Source: Deltaproteobacteria bacterium RIFCSPLOWO2_02_FULL_57_26 (GTDB taxonomy: Bacteria; Desulfobacterota; Binatia; UBA9968). From it: a DNA stretch of 15,161 bases. The stretch lies in assembly GCA_001798455.1 (NCBI GenBank), contig MGSI01000137.1:1-15161 (forward strand), in the 5' to 3' direction. The translations under genes were made by a program, and so were the position numbers. The notes under the pieces were generated by a model. That model was not told the origin of the DNA. It saw nothing but the letters and a program-made list of their open reading frames with translations, and did no database searches. Positions 13,311 through 15,161 of this stretch are shown in pieces. Numbering within the stretch: the stretch's first letter is position 1; each line of letters starts with the position of its first letter.

Positions 13311-14340
13311 CCCCCCTTTCGTTTTTCATGCCTCCTCGACCTTGCCAGTCGGCTAGATACTGTAAGAGTTTTCTCATGTCCTCCGGCAGGGGCGCGCGAA
13401 ACTCCAACCGCTCCCCCGTGCGAGGATGGTCGAACACGAGCCTTTCCGCATGGAGCGCCTGGCGCGGAAAGTCGAGCAATGGCGGCACCTCGAGGCGACT
13501 CTGGGAAAGGGCCTGCCGCTTCCACCCATAGACCCCGTCTCCGACCACCGGATTTCCCCGCTCTGCCAGATGGACGCGGATCTGATGCGTGCGCCCCGTG
13601 TGCGGTCTCAGGCGAAGCAGCGTTACCCAAGACCAGGACCTTCCCTCGGGGCCTACCCGAAAGGCATTGGCCACCTGCCATTCCGTGATGGCCTCTCGCG
13701 GCCGCGCGACGTAGCGAAGGCTCGTCATCCTTTTCCGGTCTGTGCGGTGCCGACCGATCGGACGGTCAATCACACCCCTGGAACCAACCATTTTCCCCCA
13801 CACCAAAGCCAGATACTCCTTGACTACGCTGCGCTCCTTGAACTGCAGGGTGAGATGCTGATACGCCAGCGCACTTTTGGCGATCACCATCACCCCCGAG
13901 GTATCCTTATCTAGGCGATGGACGATCCCTGGGCGCCGTTCTCCACCCACCCCTGCAAGACTCGGACAGTGGTGGAGCAACGCATTGACCAGCGTTCCAC
14001 TCGACCTTCCCGCGCCAGGATGGACTACCGTGCCCGGGGCCTTGTTGATCACCATACAATCTTCATCTTCGTAAAGTATTTCGAGCGGGACCGGCTCCGC
14101 CGTGAGTGTGGTTTTTCGCGCCGGGGGCGAGCGAACTTCGATCCGATCACGGGTTCTCAGATGGGCCGACGGCTTGGTTGTTCTACGGTTAAGGGTAATG
14201 CGTCCCCCAGAGATCATCTTTTGAACCGCTGCCCGGCTCCACCCATCCTGGGGATAGAGGATCCCAAGCTGCTGCGCTAAAAAAAGATCCAGCCGCATAC
14301 CCTGATGTTCGGATTCGACGACAATGACGAGCATCGACAT
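13285..14340 (-). CDS. rluD: 23S rRNA pseudouridine synthase, RluD/RluA family
   Basis: Isomerises uridines to pseudouridine in large-subunit rRNA. The 351-aa protein has an N-terminal S4 RNA-binding domain (about 14-66, with MRLDLFLAQQL and SRAAVQKMISGGRITLN), then the synthase domain: VINKAPGTVVHPGAG (97-111), catalytic Asp144 in RPGIVHRLDKDTSGVMVIAK, and GRTHQIRVH (249-257). An S4 domain and this length point to the RluD type (sites in helix 69), but RluC-like specificity cannot be excluded. ATG 14340 lies 9 nt after the ribF stop with only a weak upstream purine run; a second ATG two codons on (14334) is an alternative start. The C-terminal tail after about residue 330 is variable and overlaps the rho promoter. 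Confidence 0.92.
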   Translation of the reverse strand: MSMLVIVVESEHQGMRLDLFLAQQLGILYPQDGWSRAAVQKMISGGRITLNRRTTKPSAHLRTRDRIEVRSPPARKTTLTAEPVPLEILYEDEDCMVINKAPGTVVHPGAGRSSGTLVNALLHHCPSLAGVGGERRPGIVHRLDKDTSGVMVIAKSALAYQHLTLQFKERSVVKEYLALVWGKMVGSRGVIDRPIGRHRTDRKRMTSLRYVARPREAITEWQVANAFRVGPEGRSWSWVTLLRLRPHTGRTHQIRVHLAERGNPVVGDGVYGWKRQALSQSRLEVPPLLDFPRQALHAERLVFDHPRTGERLEFRAPLPEDMRKLLQYLADWQGRGGMKNERGVDKQVGFP

Positions 14341-14349
14341 GAAGCAGAG

Positions 14350-15161
14350 CTATTTCGCCTCTCGCAGGCTCCCGGCGGGATCGACCTCGCGCAGGATGCT
14401 TTGCGCGGTCGAGACGTCTTTTCTCATCTGCTCGATCAAAAGCTCGGGGGAGGCGAACTTTTTTTCCTCTCGGATCCTTTTGACAAAATAGAGACGCACT
14501 GCCTGTCCGTAGAGATCTCCCTGGAAATCGAAGATGTAACTTTCGATCGTCAGCGGGCCATCGCCAAAGGTCGGATTCACCCCGATACTCGTGACGCTCG
14601 GCCACTGGCGCTCGCCGACTTGCAAGAAGGTGGCATAGATCCCGGCTGGCGGTACCACCTCCGTCCGAGACAAAATATTGGCCGTTGGAAATCCGAGTTG
14701 CCTACCCCTCCGATGACCCAACACGACCCGCCCAGAGACGAAATGGCACCGGCCCAAAAACCTGCGCGCCTCGTCCACTTGCCCGCGCTCGATCAGAGTT
14801 CTGACCTGACTGCTGCTGACGCGCACGCCACCCAACTCAATAGGGTCGACGATCCCTACTTCAAAGCCTGCCTCCGTGCTCCAATGGATCAGATCCTCAA
14901 CTCGCCCTTTTCTTCCCTTGCCGAAGCGCAGGTCCCTGCCCACCCAGAGCTTGTGAACTTTGAGCACGTCGACTAGGTATCGCCGAACAAACTCCTCGGC
15001 CTCCACATTGGCAAATGTCGGATCGAAGGTTTGAACGATCGCCACGTCCACGCCAAAGGCCTGGAGCAGACGTAGCTTATCTTTATGCGTCAAGATCAGG
15101 CGCGGCGCACGCTCGGGAGCCAGAATCTTGAGCGGATGGGGCTCGAACGTGAGGACCAACG
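14350..15161 (-). CDS. ribF: Bifunctional riboflavin kinase / FAD synthetase (5' end outside the window)
   Basis: Converts riboflavin to FMN and FMN to FAD. The frame is open to the right edge, so the N-terminus (by family about 45 residues, including the first nucleotide-binding HxGH block) lies outside; about 270 residues are visible. The TTG at 15159 is an internal Leu codon before VLTFEPHP. The FAD-synthetase domain shows LTFEPHPLKIL, FANVEAEEFVRRYL, GRDLRFGKGRKG and VSSSQVRTLIERGQVDEARRFLGR. The riboflavin kinase domain follows with GRRGRQLGFPTAN-type sequence (GHRRGRQLGFPTANI), GIYATFLQV, SIGVNPTFGDGPLTIESYIFDF and GDLYG. It lies just upstream of rluD, 9 nt apart, and is probably co-transcribed with it. 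Confidence 0.95.
   Translation of the reverse strand, partial: LVLTFEPHPLKILAPERAPRLILTHKDKLRLLQAFGVDVAIVQTFDPTFANVEAEEFVRRYLVDVLKVHKLWVGRDLRFGKGRKGRVEDLIHWSTEAGFEVGIVDPIELGGVRVSSSQVRTLIERGQVDEARRFLGRCHFVSGRVVLGHRRGRQLGFPTANILSRTEVVPPAGIYATFLQVGERQWPSVTSIGVNPTFGDGPLTIESYIFDFQGDLYGQAVRLYFVKRIREEKKFASPELLIEQMRKDVSTAQSILREVDPAGSLREAK

Overview
The window is a stretch of bacterial housekeeping chromosome. All genes but one lie on the minus strand, so transcription runs from right to left. The gene content (ribF, rluD, rho, rpsB, tsf, pyrH, frr, uppS, cdsA, dxr, rseP, tsaB, a DUF465 gene, ilvB, ilvN) shows a Gram-negative-type bacterium using the MEP isoprenoid pathway. From memory, the run rpsB-tsf-pyrH-frr-uppS-cdsA-dxr-rseP-tsaB followed by ilvB-ilvN resembles Deltaproteobacteria such as Geobacter. 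The NMT1/SsuA-like binding protein at the left is a type common in genomes of uncultured soil and subsurface lineages (Binatota, NC10/Rokubacteria, deltaproteobacterial MAGs). I would place the source in that broad group with low confidence; no rRNA gene is present to settle it.

Layout, in the direction of transcription (right to left). (1) 15161-13285: ribF, cut by the window edge, and rluD. (2) 13310-11690: rho, with a good promoter-like sequence inside the last codons of rluD and a leader of about 250 nt that holds a duplicated element. (3) 11689-11462: a 228-bp gap with several inverted repeats, the leader of rpsB. (4) 11461-4152: a compact operon, rpsB-tsf-pyrH-frr-uppS-cdsA-dxr-rseP-tsaB, in which most neighbours overlap by 4 nt or are separated by a few tens of nt. 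(5) 4151-1508: a 93-bp gap with a promoter-like sequence, then DUF465-ilvB-ilvN. (6) 1507-1152: a non-coding gap with one perfect GC-rich hairpin. (7) 201-1151, plus strand: a secreted substrate-binding protein that converges on ilvN.

How the genes work together. rpsB, tsf and frr serve translation (30S subunit, EF-Tu recycling, ribosome recycling). pyrH supplies UDP for nucleic acids and envelope sugars. dxr and uppS make the isoprenoid precursors and the C55 lipid carrier for cell-wall synthesis, and cdsA makes CDP-diacylglycerol for phospholipids. rseP is an inner-membrane protease of envelope stress signalling. tsaB (tRNA t6A), rluD (23S pseudouridine) and ribF (FMN/FAD) support translation and cofactor supply. 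ilvB and ilvN form acetolactate synthase for branched-chain amino acids.

I found no mobile element, CRISPR array, tRNA, rRNA, toxin-antitoxin or defence genes, and no convincing wholly new system. The points most worth a second look are regulatory: the duplicated element and long leader of rho, the structured rpsB leader, and the synteny break after ilvN, where ilvC might have been expected and an orphan binding protein is found instead.
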